Positions 12,164-22,863 of a stretch of DNA of 64,000 bases are shown in pieces. The stretch's first letter is position 1, and each line of letters starts with the position of its first letter. The notes below the pieces were generated by a model that was not told where the DNA came from, made no database searches, and saw only the letters and a list, made by a program, of their open reading frames with translations. This DNA comes from Melieria omissa (Eukaryota; Arthropoda; Insecta; Diptera; Ulidiidae): contig OZ020267.1 of the NCBI GenBank assembly GCA_963971225.1, positions 94,849,648 through 94,913,647 of the forward strand, written 5' to 3'. The position numbers and the translations under genes were made by a program.

Positions 12164-12203
12164 TTAATTTCGAGCGACTAGATTGTATAAAAATGCCACT
12201 GTG
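12164..12203 (-). repeat. Transib 1 right TIR
   Basis: Inverted copy of the left TIR, reading CACAGTGGCATTTTTATACA on the minus strand. It ends in the RSS-type heptamer and is followed by CGACG. Confidence 0.85.
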
Positions 12204-12336
12204 CGACGCCACTACTTCGCTTTTTATTAACTTGGCTAAGCGAATAGCAGGATATTATCTGACCAAGGACGAGGCCGTACTCCCCATCTTCTTCGTTGAA
12301 GTTGCCTCATCATTAAGTACGCTTTCATTACCATAA
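12204..12336 (+). pseudogene. MADF/BESS-type gene remnant, 3' part
   Basis: An open frame starts directly at the Transib end and runs 44 codons to a TAA. It reads DATTSLFINLAKRIAGYYLT, resembling the C-terminal helical part of MADF/BESS or Myb-type transposon accessory proteins. The most economical reading is that it continues the frame broken at 7759, with the Transib inserted between. The joining is inferred from frame and position, not from an uninterrupted copy. Confidence 0.45.
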
Positions 12337-12853
12337 ACATTATATTTATGATTTTTTTTAACATTTATTTATATTTTTTTAATTTTTCTTATTTTTTCTT
12401 ATATTTCTTTCTTATATATGTGATTTCAAGACAGTTGTGTGTTTACCGTGTTTGCAGAAATAATGTTGGTAAACAGCTGATACGAATTTCACACCCATTC
12501 TGTTTCGCTATGCGTATTTTCACAACGACTGACGTAGCGACGTCTTTTTTTCGTTGGGTTAAATTCGTCCGACGATTTGATTCTGTTTAGGTTATTGTAA
12601 AGTTTGTATCGTCTTTGACTTTTTCGTGAATGTTTTAATTTTATTTCCATGGCTACGTAGTTAACCGTCATTTGACCGCAGTGATTGCAAAAATTTGAAT
12701 ATTGAGCTTAATGCAAAATATTAAAAGCCAAAGAGAACTAGATTCACAACTTAAACCGTTTTCGAGCTACGGTTAATCAAAAAGTGAAAACCGTCAATTG
12801 ATCGCCCCCGGTAGTTCTAGTGTTAACTCATTATGACTTTCACATTCATAATA
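12337..12853. other. Non-coding DNA with a piggyBac-like end
   Basis: AT-rich DNA. The stretch 12661-12835 is bounded by TTAA at both ends, and its right edge reads GGTAGTTCTAGTG before TTAA, like the inverted ends of many piggyBac elements. The left edge does not match as an inverted copy, so only a truncated element is supported. Confidence 0.35.
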
Positions 12854-13627
12854 CAGTCAACCCTCCTATAACGCGGTGGGTGCGTACCGCGTTAGATGGA
12901 AACCACGCTATAAGAAACTCAGAATTAGTACAAATCACATCATTCGTACCGCGTTATATGGAAACCGTCTACCGCGTTGTATGGAAACCGCGCTATAAGA
13001 AACTCAGAATTAGTACAAATCACATCATTCGTACCGCGTTATATGGAGACCAATAAATACAAAAGACAAGATAAATTATAAATTATTTTTATTGAATTCA
13101 TCTTTTATTTTTATTGAAAGTTCTTTTGAAGGTTTAAACCCCTGAGCACGCCTTTGATTTTTCGAAATGAAGGTCCTAGCTGGTAGTTTTTTCTAATATA
13201 ATGCCGTCTCATCGGCGTTAAAAATCTTATCAGGTGAATAACCTCCTTCATTCATAATTCTTGCTGGATAGGTACAGCTTATAATTTTCGGCAGCCTTAG
13301 CATCTGTTGAGGCCTATTCTCCTTGAAACTTAATATTGTGCAATGTGTACCTTTTTTTAGTTTTTCAAACCATTCTTTCTCGTACTGTGAAAGAGCTCTG
13401 AGACGATTGGAACCGAAGTCGTAAACGGCTAAGACATAAGCGTGAATGTTTATATAAACATATCCAGTTAAAACCATTCATTGGGTTCACGGAAATAACT
13501 GATGGGACGTTGTTGAACGAAAACCGCGCTGTAAGAGTACCGCGTTATAGGAAGGCTGTCGCAATTTCAGCTCCGCGTTATATGGAAACCGCGTTCTGAG
13601 AGTACCGCGTTATAGGAGGGTTGACTG
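12854..13627 (-). mobile_element. Tigger/pogo-type element, internally deleted
   Basis: Inverted ends CAGTCAACCCTCCTATAACG (left) and the complement at 13608-13627, flanked by TA on both sides, as in the Tc1/mariner superfamily. Both subterminal regions carry repeated GTACCGCGTTATATGGA units. The interior keeps a short transposase piece on the minus strand. At 774 bp it is far shorter than an autonomous Tigger of about 2-3 kb. Confidence 0.8.
13193..13477 (-). pseudogene. Tigger/pogo transposase fragment
   Basis: A 94-codon open stretch ends in GYSPDKIFNADETALY. The xxNADETxL motif carries the first catalytic Asp of the DDE_1 domain in pogo/Tigger/jerky-type transposases. The preceding part (EKEWFEKLKKGTHCTILSF) resembles the linker after the CENP-B-like HTH. 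The rest of the catalytic domain is missing through deletion. The piece lies between TIRs in the expected orientation. Confidence 0.65.
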
Positions 13628-14028
13628 TACACCAGATATGGTGTAGATAAAAGGGTTAAAGAAAGAAACAGCTGAGTTCAAACATGAATTTGAATTTGCG
13701 GTTTCGTGATGCAGAAGAAAAAATAAAATAGAAAATGGAAGGCAAAAAGTTAAATGTGAATTGCTCCCCAGTGACATTTAGAAATATAACAAGTAGCAGT
13801 TGGCCATGCCATAATTATTATTGTTTATCACATTCTCACCTGTATGTGTAAATACATGTAAAACCCTTAAGTTCAAACTGTTACACAATACAATATGTTT
13901 TGTATATCTGTCTCGTTCTATTACATCATTGTATTAGCTTTAAGAAAACCACTATACATATGGATTTCAAAATCAATAAAGAAAATAAAACTTTTGAATA
14001 TACAATACAAAACACAATTAGCGGTTTC
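13628..14028. other. Non-coding DNA, no gene seen
   Basis: AT-rich sequence between the Tigger element and the Myb/SANT-like remnant. No repeat ends or coding signal recognised. Confidence 0.4.
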
Positions 14029-14271
14029 GGAATACAGAGCGCGCGTCGTGGAGAAAATGTCTGAGTGTGAAAACTATGATGAAATAGTTTTTACCCAGAA
14101 CACAACAGATGAGGCTGAGCAACCAGCGGCCCAGCCACTTTTTTGATCCTTCTCAGTTTTCCAGTCTGAGCAACGAATTTACGCGGCAACCAAGCTGCTC
14201 ATCTCTAAAGTGAAAGAATTGCGTCCCAAGGTCAGGAAAAGCACAACTTTGAAAACCAAGAAGCGTATGTA
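14029..14271 (+). pseudogene. Myb/SANT-like gene remnant, 5' part
   Basis: An open stretch (SECENYDEIVFTQNTTDEAE) is followed in another frame by ATKLLISKVKELRPKVRKST, a pattern typical of the first helix of Myb/SANT-like DNA-binding proteins encoded by DNA transposons. The Gypsy element is inserted here, using TGTA (14268-14271) as its target site. Similarity continues at 20062 beyond the insertion. It is frameshifted and not functional. Confidence 0.45.
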
Positions 14272-14573
14272 TATAGTTTCGTTTCTTTAATGTTCGCTTT
14301 ATTTTAATAATTTCAGGTAATTTTAAGTTCTTTTAAATAATTTTATAAACTGAATTAATACTGTGCGGTCCAGCGGTCTGCTCCCTTCTCTCGTTTTACG
14401 ACGAATGCCCCTTCCTTCCTTTTTTCCCTGTCCTTTCGTCACTCGAATATTTACCGTTCTTTTCCCAAAACCGTTAGCTTAACCCACGCGTCGTCCAGTT
14501 CGTGTTCTCTGTCTTTACCCCGTCCCTGTCAGTCACCTATTCATAAAACAGGGTTGCATTTGTCTGTCCTACA
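14272..14573 (-). repeat. Gypsy 3' LTR
   Basis: 302 bp. On the minus strand it begins TGTAGGACAGACAAATGC and ends GAAACGAAACTATA. I see no difference from the copy at 19756-20057. Confidence 0.93.
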
Positions 14574-14609
14574 TTCGGCCATCCTGCGGTTCTTTCGACC
14601 TCGAATGAA

Positions 14610-17600
14610 CTATTCCAACCACTCTTTCATGAACTCAGCCACTGTTGATGTTTTATTTGGCCCTTCATGCTCCCCGACCTTTTCTACTTCGTATCGTCCG
14701 TGATTAGTTTTCTTGACAATACGGTAGGGACCCAGAACTTCGGCCTTAATTTCATGTTAGTACCAAACTGTGTTCGCTTGATGGCAACTAATTGGTTTAC
14801 TCGGTATTCAATTTCGGGTTTACGATTTTTGTTGTAACCGTGTCGATTTTCTTGCTGAATTTTCAAAATATTTTCTGCAGCTTCTTTTCTGATTTCATCC
14901 CTTTCTTCGTTAAGCTGTTGTATGTTTTCTTCTTCCAAAAGGCAACGGATGTCCTCTGCATCAGTCATTTTCATTTCACTTCCGGTCAATATTGTAAATG
15001 GTGCAAAACGAGTACTTCTTGGCGGCGTACTATTGATGACCTGTTGCACTCGGCCCACATTCCTATACCAGTTTGACGGATTTTGCAATGATAATTTTGC
15101 CAATGTCGGAACGACGATTCTATGAATGCGCTCGACTTGGCCATTTCCTCGGGGAACACCGGTGGCGATTAAAAGATGATGTATGTTTTGTTCCTCGCAG
15201 TACTTCCGAAATGACGATGACGTAAACGCGGCTCCTCTATCGCTGATGATTCTTCTAGGGTTGCCAAACAGCATCGATTGCTTCGTCAACCTATCAACCA
15301 CCTCTTCTGCGCCTGTGCTTCTCGTCGGGTATAGCCAACTAAACTTCGTGAACCCATCTATTACGACGAAAATATAGTTGTAATTTTTGTTTGTGGATTG
15401 CATCGGTCCAACGTGATCAACATGATATGTGTCCAATGGCACATCCGTTTTGTCGATAGGATTTAATAAACCCTCCTTTTTGCCGGCTTTCGCGTCTGTG
15501 ATGATGCACTCTACGCAGCTGCCCACAATCTTCGCAACCTTGGCATTCAGGTTTGGTATATAAAATGTCTTTTCCACACTTTCCCGCGTTCTTTTACTAC
15601 CAAAATGGCCTTGTTTATGTGCCGCTTTGATGATTTCCTCCTCCATGGCGGCTGGTACTACAATCAGTTCTCTAGTTGGGTCTTTAAATAATATATCATA
15701 TTTCATATAGAAATCTTGATAGTCATCCTTCTGTAATACTGCCCGAACAGCTTTTGTCCACTCATCGTAGAGCTGTGCTTGCTTAAGCCGATATTTTAAC
15801 GAATCTTCCAGCATTAAACAGTACATTCTACTCAGGGCGTCTACATGAGTCATTTTATTTCCAGCCCTATGCTCGATGTCAAACTCAAAGTCCTGAAGAA
15901 ACAACGCCCATCTGGCTATCTTCGGAGGCACATCTTCTTTCTTTAGTGTCATTGTGAAGGCGTTGCAGTCAGTTAGAATCTTAAAGCGTATTCCTAAGAG
16001 ATAAACCCGCCACTTCCGTAACGCCTCGATGATCGCAAGGACTTCTAACTCGTATGCAGGGTAATTTTCTTCCACTGGTTTGGTTTTCCGGCTCATGTAT
16101 TGAACCGGGTGAAATTGTTGGTCCTCCGAATTCTTTTGTATAAGGATGGCACCATACCCATATTTGGAGGCATCCGTATGAACTTCGGTGATTGCACTAG
16201 GAGAGAATAATTGCAGCACTGGGGCCTTCACTAACTCGGCTTTCAACTGCTGATACGCTGCTACTTGCTGTTCACCCAACTGGAATTTCGCCTCTTTCTT
16301 CAATAAATCTGACAGAGGTTTAGCGATTGTTGCAAAATTTCGAATGAATCGTCTACAGTATGATGTAAGTCCTAAAAATCTTTGTACACTCTTCTTATCG
16401 CTGGGCAATGGAAAATCACGGATGGCTCTGGTTTTGTCTTCGGAGATTCTTATGGTTCCACCTTCTATAACATAACCAAGAAAGTTGACGCTTCGTTGCA
16501 GAAATTGGCATTTTGACCACTTGATTTGCAACCCGTTGGAAGATGCCACAGATAATACTTCCTTCAGTTTCCGTAAAGCCTCGTTTTCGTCCTTTGCTGG
16601 TATTATCAAATCGTCCATGTACATGATGACTATTCCCTGCTGGATTAACGTCCGCAGCACCGCATTAAGGAATCTACAAAATACCGCTGGTGAGTTCGTG
16701 ATCCCAAATGGCACAAAGCAAAACTCGTATTGGCCATTGTGTGTGACGAACGCTGTATACTTCCGTGATTCAAGTTCAATGGGCACGTGAAAAAACCCGT
16801 TGGCCAAATCGAGAGTTGTAAACACCTTACCCCCTTGAAGTCGGTCCAACACGTCGTCTATTATAGCCATCGGAAAATTGTCCCTTGCTATCTTAAGATT
16901 TAAACGTCTATAATCGCAGCATAATCTCTTACTACCATCCTTTTTTGGCACCAAGACTATCGGTGAAGCGTAATTGGAATAACTAGGCTGAATTATCCCC
17001 TCTTTTAACCACTCCTCAACTTGTTTATTGACAAACTTTTGATCTTCGAAAGACATTCGTCTAGGTCGATGGTAGACTGGAGTATCATCTTCCAGTACGA
17101 TCTTCATCTGTACTGGTGATGCCTTATTTCTCGCCGGAACATATTGTTTCACCATATCCTCCACCTTCTCAGCTATATTTTTGTTTAGGTGACCCAACTC
17201 CAATTCTAGTGTTTGCTTTTGATCCATTACACATATGTCATCAAGCTCTTTTATCCATCCTTTGTTCTCCGGTGGTACCTCTTCCTTTGTTGCTTCGCCC
17301 TGCTTAACTTCGTCTACTACCTTTGTGTTATCTTCCAGCCTTCTTTTGAAAATGACGCTCTCCTTCGTCAAAATTATGTTGACTTCCTTCAAAATATCGC
17401 TTCCAAGAATAGCTGCATATCGAATATTCCGCTCTTTGACTACGTGGAACGTTACGCTGAGAAACATTTCATCTACCTCAATTTCTGCTGTAAAACTTCC
17501 CTCAGTAGCGATCTCATTCTCGCAAGCGCTGTATAAAGTCCTTTTGTCGCCGCTTAACTTCACATCCATACCACTCATTAACAATGTATCGTAGCGTATT

Positions 17601-18664
17601 ATGTTGAGAATACATCCTGAGTCAATAAGCGCTTCGAACTTAAAATTATTTAGCTTTACGTCCTTGAATTGAAGTCCAGGTCCAATAAGGCAATTAGCTC
17701 CCAATCTATTAACTTGGTTTGGTTCATTCTTGGGTTCTACTTTCTGAAAGCTTTTGCATTCAAACGAACGATGTCCCATACGGTTACATTTAAAACACCT
17801 ATATTGTTGACTTGTACATGCTGCGGCCAGATGTGAACTATCTCCACATTTGAAACATTTCTTCACTACCTCTTTTGTCGTTGTTGATTGTGAATCTCGA
17901 GGTTTCGATGACGAAGTCGTGGGTATCTTGTCGGACGGGGACTGCGTCTTACGAATCTTTTCATAAACTTTCATCTGTTCCTTAAGCTCTCTGATAGTTT
18001 GAGCCTGGTACAGCACGGACTTGTTGAATCTCGAATCGGGGATCCCCTCGATGAAATAATCGATGAGACTGGCTTCATCCAGGTTGATACGTTTTCCCAG
18101 TTCCATCAAACAGTAGAGATATTCGCGTAAAGTCTCGTTGAAGTGTTTACGCCTGTTCTTCAGCATTCGATGAACATCCGACGCCGACAGCTTAGCCCCA
18201 AACTCCTCCATTAGTCTTGCTTTTAAGGTTGGCCAACTATTGATACTGGCTTGGCTTCTAACAAAAAGCTTTGCCGCCCCTCTCAGAAGTTGTTTGCCAT
18301 ACAAATATTTTTGTAAATCCGACCAGTTTACAGTTTCTGCATTCAATTCAAATTCTTCGATCCACTGCCGGATATCCACTGCTTCTTCTCCCGTATATGG
18401 GCTTAATGCATCGCCTAAATCTCTCAATGTAAACTGCTGCTGCTGAACGACGACACGAGGAGGCACGGAGAGCATTGGTTCAACTTCGTTTTCATGAACA
18501 GACTGGTAAGACACGTCAGAGTTGGCTTCGTTTAGCGACAGGTTCAGATGTTCCAACAGCCTATTCTGCAAATCCCGTTTCTGTCCACTAATAGTCAATC
18601 CCAGCTCCCGTAGTTTGTCTTTCAGTTCTGTAACTGTCATCGTCCTTATCGCGTCTACGTCCAT
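14610..18664 (-). CDS. Gag-Pol polyprotein (Ty3/Gypsy), one frameshift
   Basis: The long frame starts at ATG 18664 and gives 1326 residues. It opens with a SAP-like DNA-binding motif (about 8-42), then retrotransposon Gag (about 90-240) and two CCHC knuckles (C270-C283, C290-C303). Protease has DSG at 348-350. Reverse transcriptase spans about 550-740 with YMDD at 682-685. RNase H begins near HTDAS (829-833). Integrase has an HHCC finger (H1016, H1020, C1050, C1053) and D1083, D1142, E1178, a DD35E spacing. Gag and Pol share one frame, so no programmed shift is needed. Near 14735 an apparent one-base loss diverts the last residues to a stop at 14684; in the neighbouring frame coding character continues to a TAG at 14610-14612. 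The protein would copy and integrate the element. The SAP motif in Gag is the unusual part. Confidence 0.92.
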
Positions 18665-18757
18665 CTTAACAAATTGTATGACCTAAGAATATAAACTTTT
18701 TTTCCTAATATATAACCGACTTCCCGCCAGCTCCTATAAATGTTCTTCTTTGAGCTT

Positions 18758-19103
18758 CTTATTTACTTTAACAGCTTCGCTTCTTACTTTAACAGCTTTG
18801 CTATTTTAACAGATTTGCTTCTTATTTTAACATCTTTGCTTCTTACTTTAACATTTTTGCTTCTTACTTTAACAGCTTTACTTCTTACTTTAACAGATTT
18901 GCTTCTTACTTTAACAGTTTTGCTTCTTGTTTTAACAGATTTGCTTCTTACTTTAACATTTTTGCTTCTTACTTTAACATTTTTGCTTCTTACTTTAACA
19001 TCTTTGCTTCTTACTTTAACAGCTTTACTTCTTACTTTAACAGCTTTGCTTCTTCTTTTAACAGTTTTGCTTCTTGTTCTAACAGCTTTATTTCATACTT
19101 TAA
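18758..19103 (+). repeat. 21-bp tandem array in Gypsy leader
   Basis: About 16 degenerate copies of a 21-bp unit (CTTCTTACTTTAACAGCTTTG) in the 5' leader of the Gypsy element. The plus-strand open frame of leucine and threonine repeats across it is only a by-product of the 7-codon period. Confidence 0.85.
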
Positions 19104-19369
19104 AATTCACAAATTCAAGCTGGTCACCTTACCTTCTGCCTCGCTGTTCGTGCTTTCCTGCTTGCCTTTGCTTACCCGTCTTCGTTTGCATATAACGATG
19201 CTACAAATAGGGGTTGATTTGTTTCTCACTCTCCGCTGCTGCTGCTGCGACGCTGACTTAGGGCAACGCGGCGTTTTCGCCTACTGCGATTTCGCTGCTG
19301 CTTCGCCGACGCTTATTGAAGCACTCGCACATGCGCCTATACTGAGGTGCTCCTACGCACCAACACCTT

Positions 19370-19705
19370 GACTGGGTGCTCCGCTGACACAATTTTGGCG
19401 CATTAAGTAAGCGCTCCGCTGGCACTATTTTAGCGCGTTTAGTTAGCGGTCCGCTGGACTTTCCCGCAACACTCGCACTTGCACCTCGACTGGGTGCTCC
19501 GCTGACACAATTTTGGCGCGTTTGGTTAGCGCTCCGCTGGACCTTCCCGCAACACTCGCACTTGCACCTCGACTGGGTGCTCCGCTGACAATTTTAGCGC
19601 GTTTGGTTAGAGCTCCGCTGGACCTTCCCGCAACACTCGCACTTGCACCTCGACTGGGTGCTCCGCTGACAATTTTAGCGCGTTTGGTTAGCGCTCCGCT
19701 GGACC
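19370..19705 (+). repeat. 81-bp tandem array in Gypsy leader
   Basis: About three full copies and degenerate partial copies of an 81-83 bp unit with CTGGACCTTCCCGCAACACT and GACTGGGTGCTCCGCTGAC blocks. Unit length changes from 83 to 81 through loss of CA. It lies between the 21-bp array and the primer-binding region, so both arrays would be in the genomic RNA leader. Confidence 0.85.
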
Positions 19706-19735
19706 GGTCTTCTTTTTCTTTTCCACAACAAAATA

Positions 19736-19752
19736 TCTCGGTTGAGCCCCCA
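19736..19752 (-). other. Candidate primer-binding site
   Basis: Three bases after the 5' LTR, the minus strand reads TGGGGGCTCAACCGAGA. The TGG start fits a complement to a tRNA 3' end (CCA). I cannot name the tRNA from memory with confidence. Confidence 0.55.
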
Positions 19753-19755
19753 CTT

Positions 19756-20057
19756 TATAGTTTCGTTTCTTTAATGTTCGCTTTATTTTAATAATTTCAG
19801 GTAATTTTAAGTTCTTTTAAATAATTTTATAAACTGAATTAATACTGTGCGGTCCAGCGGTCTGCTCCCTTCTCTCGTTTTACGACGAATGCCCCTTCCT
19901 TCCTTTTTTCCCTGTCCTTTCGTCACTCGAATATTTACCGTTCTTTTCCCAAAACCGTTAGCTTAACCCACGCGTCGTCCAGTTCGTGTTCTCTGTCTTT
20001 ACCCCGTCCCTGTCAGTCACCTATTCATAAAACAGGGTTGCATTTGTCTGTCCTACA
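19756..20057 (-). repeat. Gypsy 5' LTR
   Basis: 302 bp, apparently identical to the 3' LTR. It is followed on the plus strand by the target duplicate TGTA. Confidence 0.93.
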
Positions 20058-20684
20058 TGTATGTGAACGAAAATAATTGAGGACTTGTGCAGTAACGGGC
20101 ATTTTGTTACTGCCTTGCAAGCTGAAGCAAAAACAAAAAAGCTGAGGCAGTATAAAAAACCCAACTGCACAATAAACTGGGTGGAGTAGAAAAATTGATC
20201 CATGTCAAGAGTACGTTCATTCCTAATATGCAAAAAAATTCGATGTAAACTTTATTAAACTTTTTGCATACAGTTATTTAGCGAGTTGGATGATGATCTT
20301 TAAAAAGAGCGGAGAGCACTGCATCCTAAATATGTCCTCGACATTGAGACGAATGTCGACCCATGGGACATAATCAGCACAGACCGGGAAGAAAGCTGTG
20401 CATCGCCGCCAACTCCAGGCCCAGCAGGTACTAAAGCTCCGAAGTGGAAACCACATAAAGCTAAATATCTAAGTTTTTTATTTACAGAGACTTTGCAGTG
20501 CACTCCATCAACGTCGCGAAAAAGGAAAACTACTATGGAGGCGTTTTTGGAAAATGAGGAAAAGCGCGCGTTAAAAAAGGAGAAGAACGATGAAGCTTTG
20601 CGAAAACTCTACGAGGAAAGCTTAATGAAAAGAGAAGAAAGAACAGAAATAAAGGAAGCAAAAGAGAATAGGAAAGTTCAATAA
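20058..20684 (+). pseudogene. Myb/SANT-like gene remnant, 3' part
   Basis: This continues the remnant broken at 14271. The first part (GHFVTALQAEAKTKKLRQYK) matches the expected second half of a Myb/SANT-like domain. A linker follows (LDIETNVDPWDIISTD and SPPTPGPAG), then a possible intron ending TTTTATTTACAG near 20487, then TLQCTPSTSRKRKTTMEAFL and a charged coiled-coil tail (20493-20684). Such proteins accompany transposases in several DNA transposon groups. Stops in the first half show decay. The element it belonged to is not identified. Confidence 0.45.
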
Positions 20685-21699
20685 TTAGAATCATTGATGG
20701 AAGTATTGAAGAAATAAATAATATTAGAAAAAAACCGTAAAAAACGCAAAAAAAATATTGAAATTAAATAACAAAACCAAATGAGTTTTAGCATAGAATA
20801 AAAAGCAACAATTATTGAAGACTGTACTTCGATGCTGTTTTATATTTTGGCAAATTGCGCTTCTCACGGAATTTTCCTTGGATATTTCACCATATTTATG
20901 TGAAATTCATTTAGAATCCATTTTTATTTATTTTTGTATTAAAAGAGTTTAGAATTTATTTGTATTATTATTATTTCCTTGTGCTATAATTTGAAAATTA
21001 GATTCACAATTTATGTTTGATCCAAATCGTCGCCAAGTTAGCGCCCGTTCGCTTTCCCGTCTCCAGTGTAACTCTTCGTTTTTGTTCATTCCCCTTGTCC
21101 TACGACCCGTTTCTTACTCGTTCGCTCCCGTCAGGGTTGCCTTGTCCGCCTATCAGCCCAACCTCTCATTTATATTCAACAATTTCATCATCTAAAATTG
21201 GCGTTGAGTCCGATGTGAACTCCAGGTCCTCCTTATTAAAAATTTTGTGTAGCACCAAAGAATATAGAATATAAAGAATACGCATCTTCAAAAATTTGTC
21301 AAGCGTGTTTCTTGATGCGGGCGGGAAGAGATGAGCGGAGGCATAGGTTGCGGGAAATTTGCTCGCGCTCAACAGTTTGCGATCTTGTTCGTCGAAGCGC
21401 AAGCGAAGAGTAAACAACGAACCAAAGCATCGTCATCGTCGTTTCAACGAAGATGATTCGGGATTCGCTAATGTTTTTGGTGTTGTCGTTTATTGTGTGT
21501 ATGCTTTTTTGTGTTGTGATTGATTTTGCTGCAATGTCACCAGCAATCGAATGTTTGTGATGTATGGCTTTTTGCTGGCCAATGCTTTGATTAATTTAAA
21601 AATTTGGTGGGTGATCCCAATTTAAAATGTTTGCAAATATTTTTGCGTGGCGAGTTCGAAGTAAAATTATTTGTTTATATTTTCACATGCTTGATTACA
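20685..21699. other. Non-coding DNA, no gene seen
   Basis: AT-rich DNA. An 83-codon minus frame (21166-21417, ...FTSDSTPILDDEIVEYK) is not recognised and has no supporting context; it could be the tail of another transposon protein. Confidence 0.35.
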
Positions 21700-21915
21700 A
21701 TTTAGAGAATATGGGAAAACTACGAAAAAAAATGAACTGATAGGCATGACTTCAAAATTCGTGAAACACTTGAAATTAAAAATAATTAGATGCGTGTTTT
21801 AATGTTTTTTTTATCGAAATCTAACGGAGGGTTAGAAGATCGTATGGAAAAACAGAATTTAATAGGTCTATTGACTTTCAATAGGGCGAAAGCACTAAAT
21901 AAATAAATAATAAGA
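21700..21915 (+). repeat. Degenerate dispersed repeat
   Basis: Contains motifs shared with the tandem array at 49440-50110: TGAAACACTTGAAATTAAAA then AATAATT, TCGAAATCTAAC, GTATGGAAAAACA, and TTGACTTTCAATAGGGC. It looks like one to two units of the same repeat family. Confidence 0.5.
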
Positions 21916-22863
21916 CAAGTATTTTGTCATAAGAAAATTGTATTACGGCATGCCTACGTTTAAAAATAGTTTAAATGTTCTACACCTGAATGATTCCATG
22001 ACGAATGATGTGATCATAAATTTACAATATTAGATTTCCTTATTTTAGTTCTTTTAAACAAGCATTATATGTGGGCCGTAAGAAAAGTTCCAAAGAACGA
22101 GACGGAAAATTATTACGGCTAATAAAAACGTTTTCTTTTCTTTCCAATTCCATTTTTATTTAATTGTCTTTGTTGATTACTTATTATTTTTTAATTGCCT
22201 GTAGCGATCATATAGGTTGCCATGCCAGCCATATTATATTTTCTTTTCTATGATTTTTCGCACACTACAGTCAGCAGTGAGTTCAGGAGCAATATGCGAC
22301 GCCGTGCAGGCTTATAGAAGAAGAACAAAAGCCAGCCAGAAAATAGAAATCGTTTTACAATTTCAGCTTTTCGCCAGCGCAACAACAAGAACAACAGCAC
22401 ATCGTCTTCCTCCTCTTCGCACAATTGAGCGAGAATGAACGAGTGAGCACAGACGCGGCATTCGTGTTTCTATGATTTGCGCTCAGAGCATTGTGCTGTC
22501 GTTTCAAATGTTTCCTCTTGTTGTCTACCCCCCCGCATCCAGAAGACGGGTGGCGATATCAGCACCCGCATTCAAATTTTTGCTTGTATGAGATGCACAC
22601 TCTTTATGTTTCATACTTTTTGGTAGCACACAACAAGCTCGTACGAAGTGGCAAAGTTTTTTCATACCACGCAATTTGCAATAGTATAGTTGTCTGGAAC
22701 GTTGTCTAATTAGTGTTAATTTAATTTAAAATTTTTATTTGTGCTGGTGAGCATTGTCAGGTGACCATTACTCTCTATATGGGCTGACTAAATATTTACT
22801 GCAGAGGTACGCTAAATCGCCTAGAAAATAATAATAACCTGAAATGTGATTTATTTGAATGCA
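21916..22863. other. Non-coding DNA, no gene seen
   Basis: Mixed-composition sequence with no domain or terminal repeat that I recognise. Confidence 0.35.

Larger units (their letters stand above)
7760..12203 (+). mobile_element. Transib element 1 (RAG1-related), interrupted
   Basis: Both ends carry a TIR of about 40 bp that begins CACAGTGGCATTTTTAT; the left copy starts at 7760 and the inverted copy ends at 12203, with one clear mismatch. CACAGTG is the V(D)J RSS heptamer and is typical of Transib termini. The interior encodes a decayed RAG1-core-like transposase (10281-11868). A 2.0 kb DUF7869-type element is inserted at 8052-10053, so Transib itself is about 2.4 kb. The 3' flank CGACG fits the GC-rich 5-bp Transib target preference. 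The 5' flank is GCGGG, so no matching duplication survives. The insertion splits the MADF-type gene. Confidence 0.8.
14272..20057 (-). mobile_element. Ty3/Gypsy LTR retrotransposon, near intact
   Basis: A 5786-bp element on the minus strand with two 302-bp LTRs that appear identical by eye. It is flanked by a 4-bp duplication TGTA (14268-14271 and 20058-20061). From 5' to 3' on the minus strand: LTR, primer-binding-like site, a leader of about 1.1 kb containing two tandem-repeat blocks, a single gag-pol frame, and the 3' LTR. There is no envelope gene. LTR identity suggests a recent insertion. One apparent single-base deletion near the integrase C-terminus is the only break I see. Confidence 0.92.

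Noticed and set aside
6950..12600. Large element bounded by GTCCGACGAT motifs
   Set aside because: The motifs are in direct, not inverted, orientation and too short to define element ends.
18740..19195. A 151-codon Leu/Thr-rich plus-strand frame resembling a membrane protein
   Set aside because: It is the 21-bp tandem array of the Gypsy leader read in a 7-codon period, antisense to the element.
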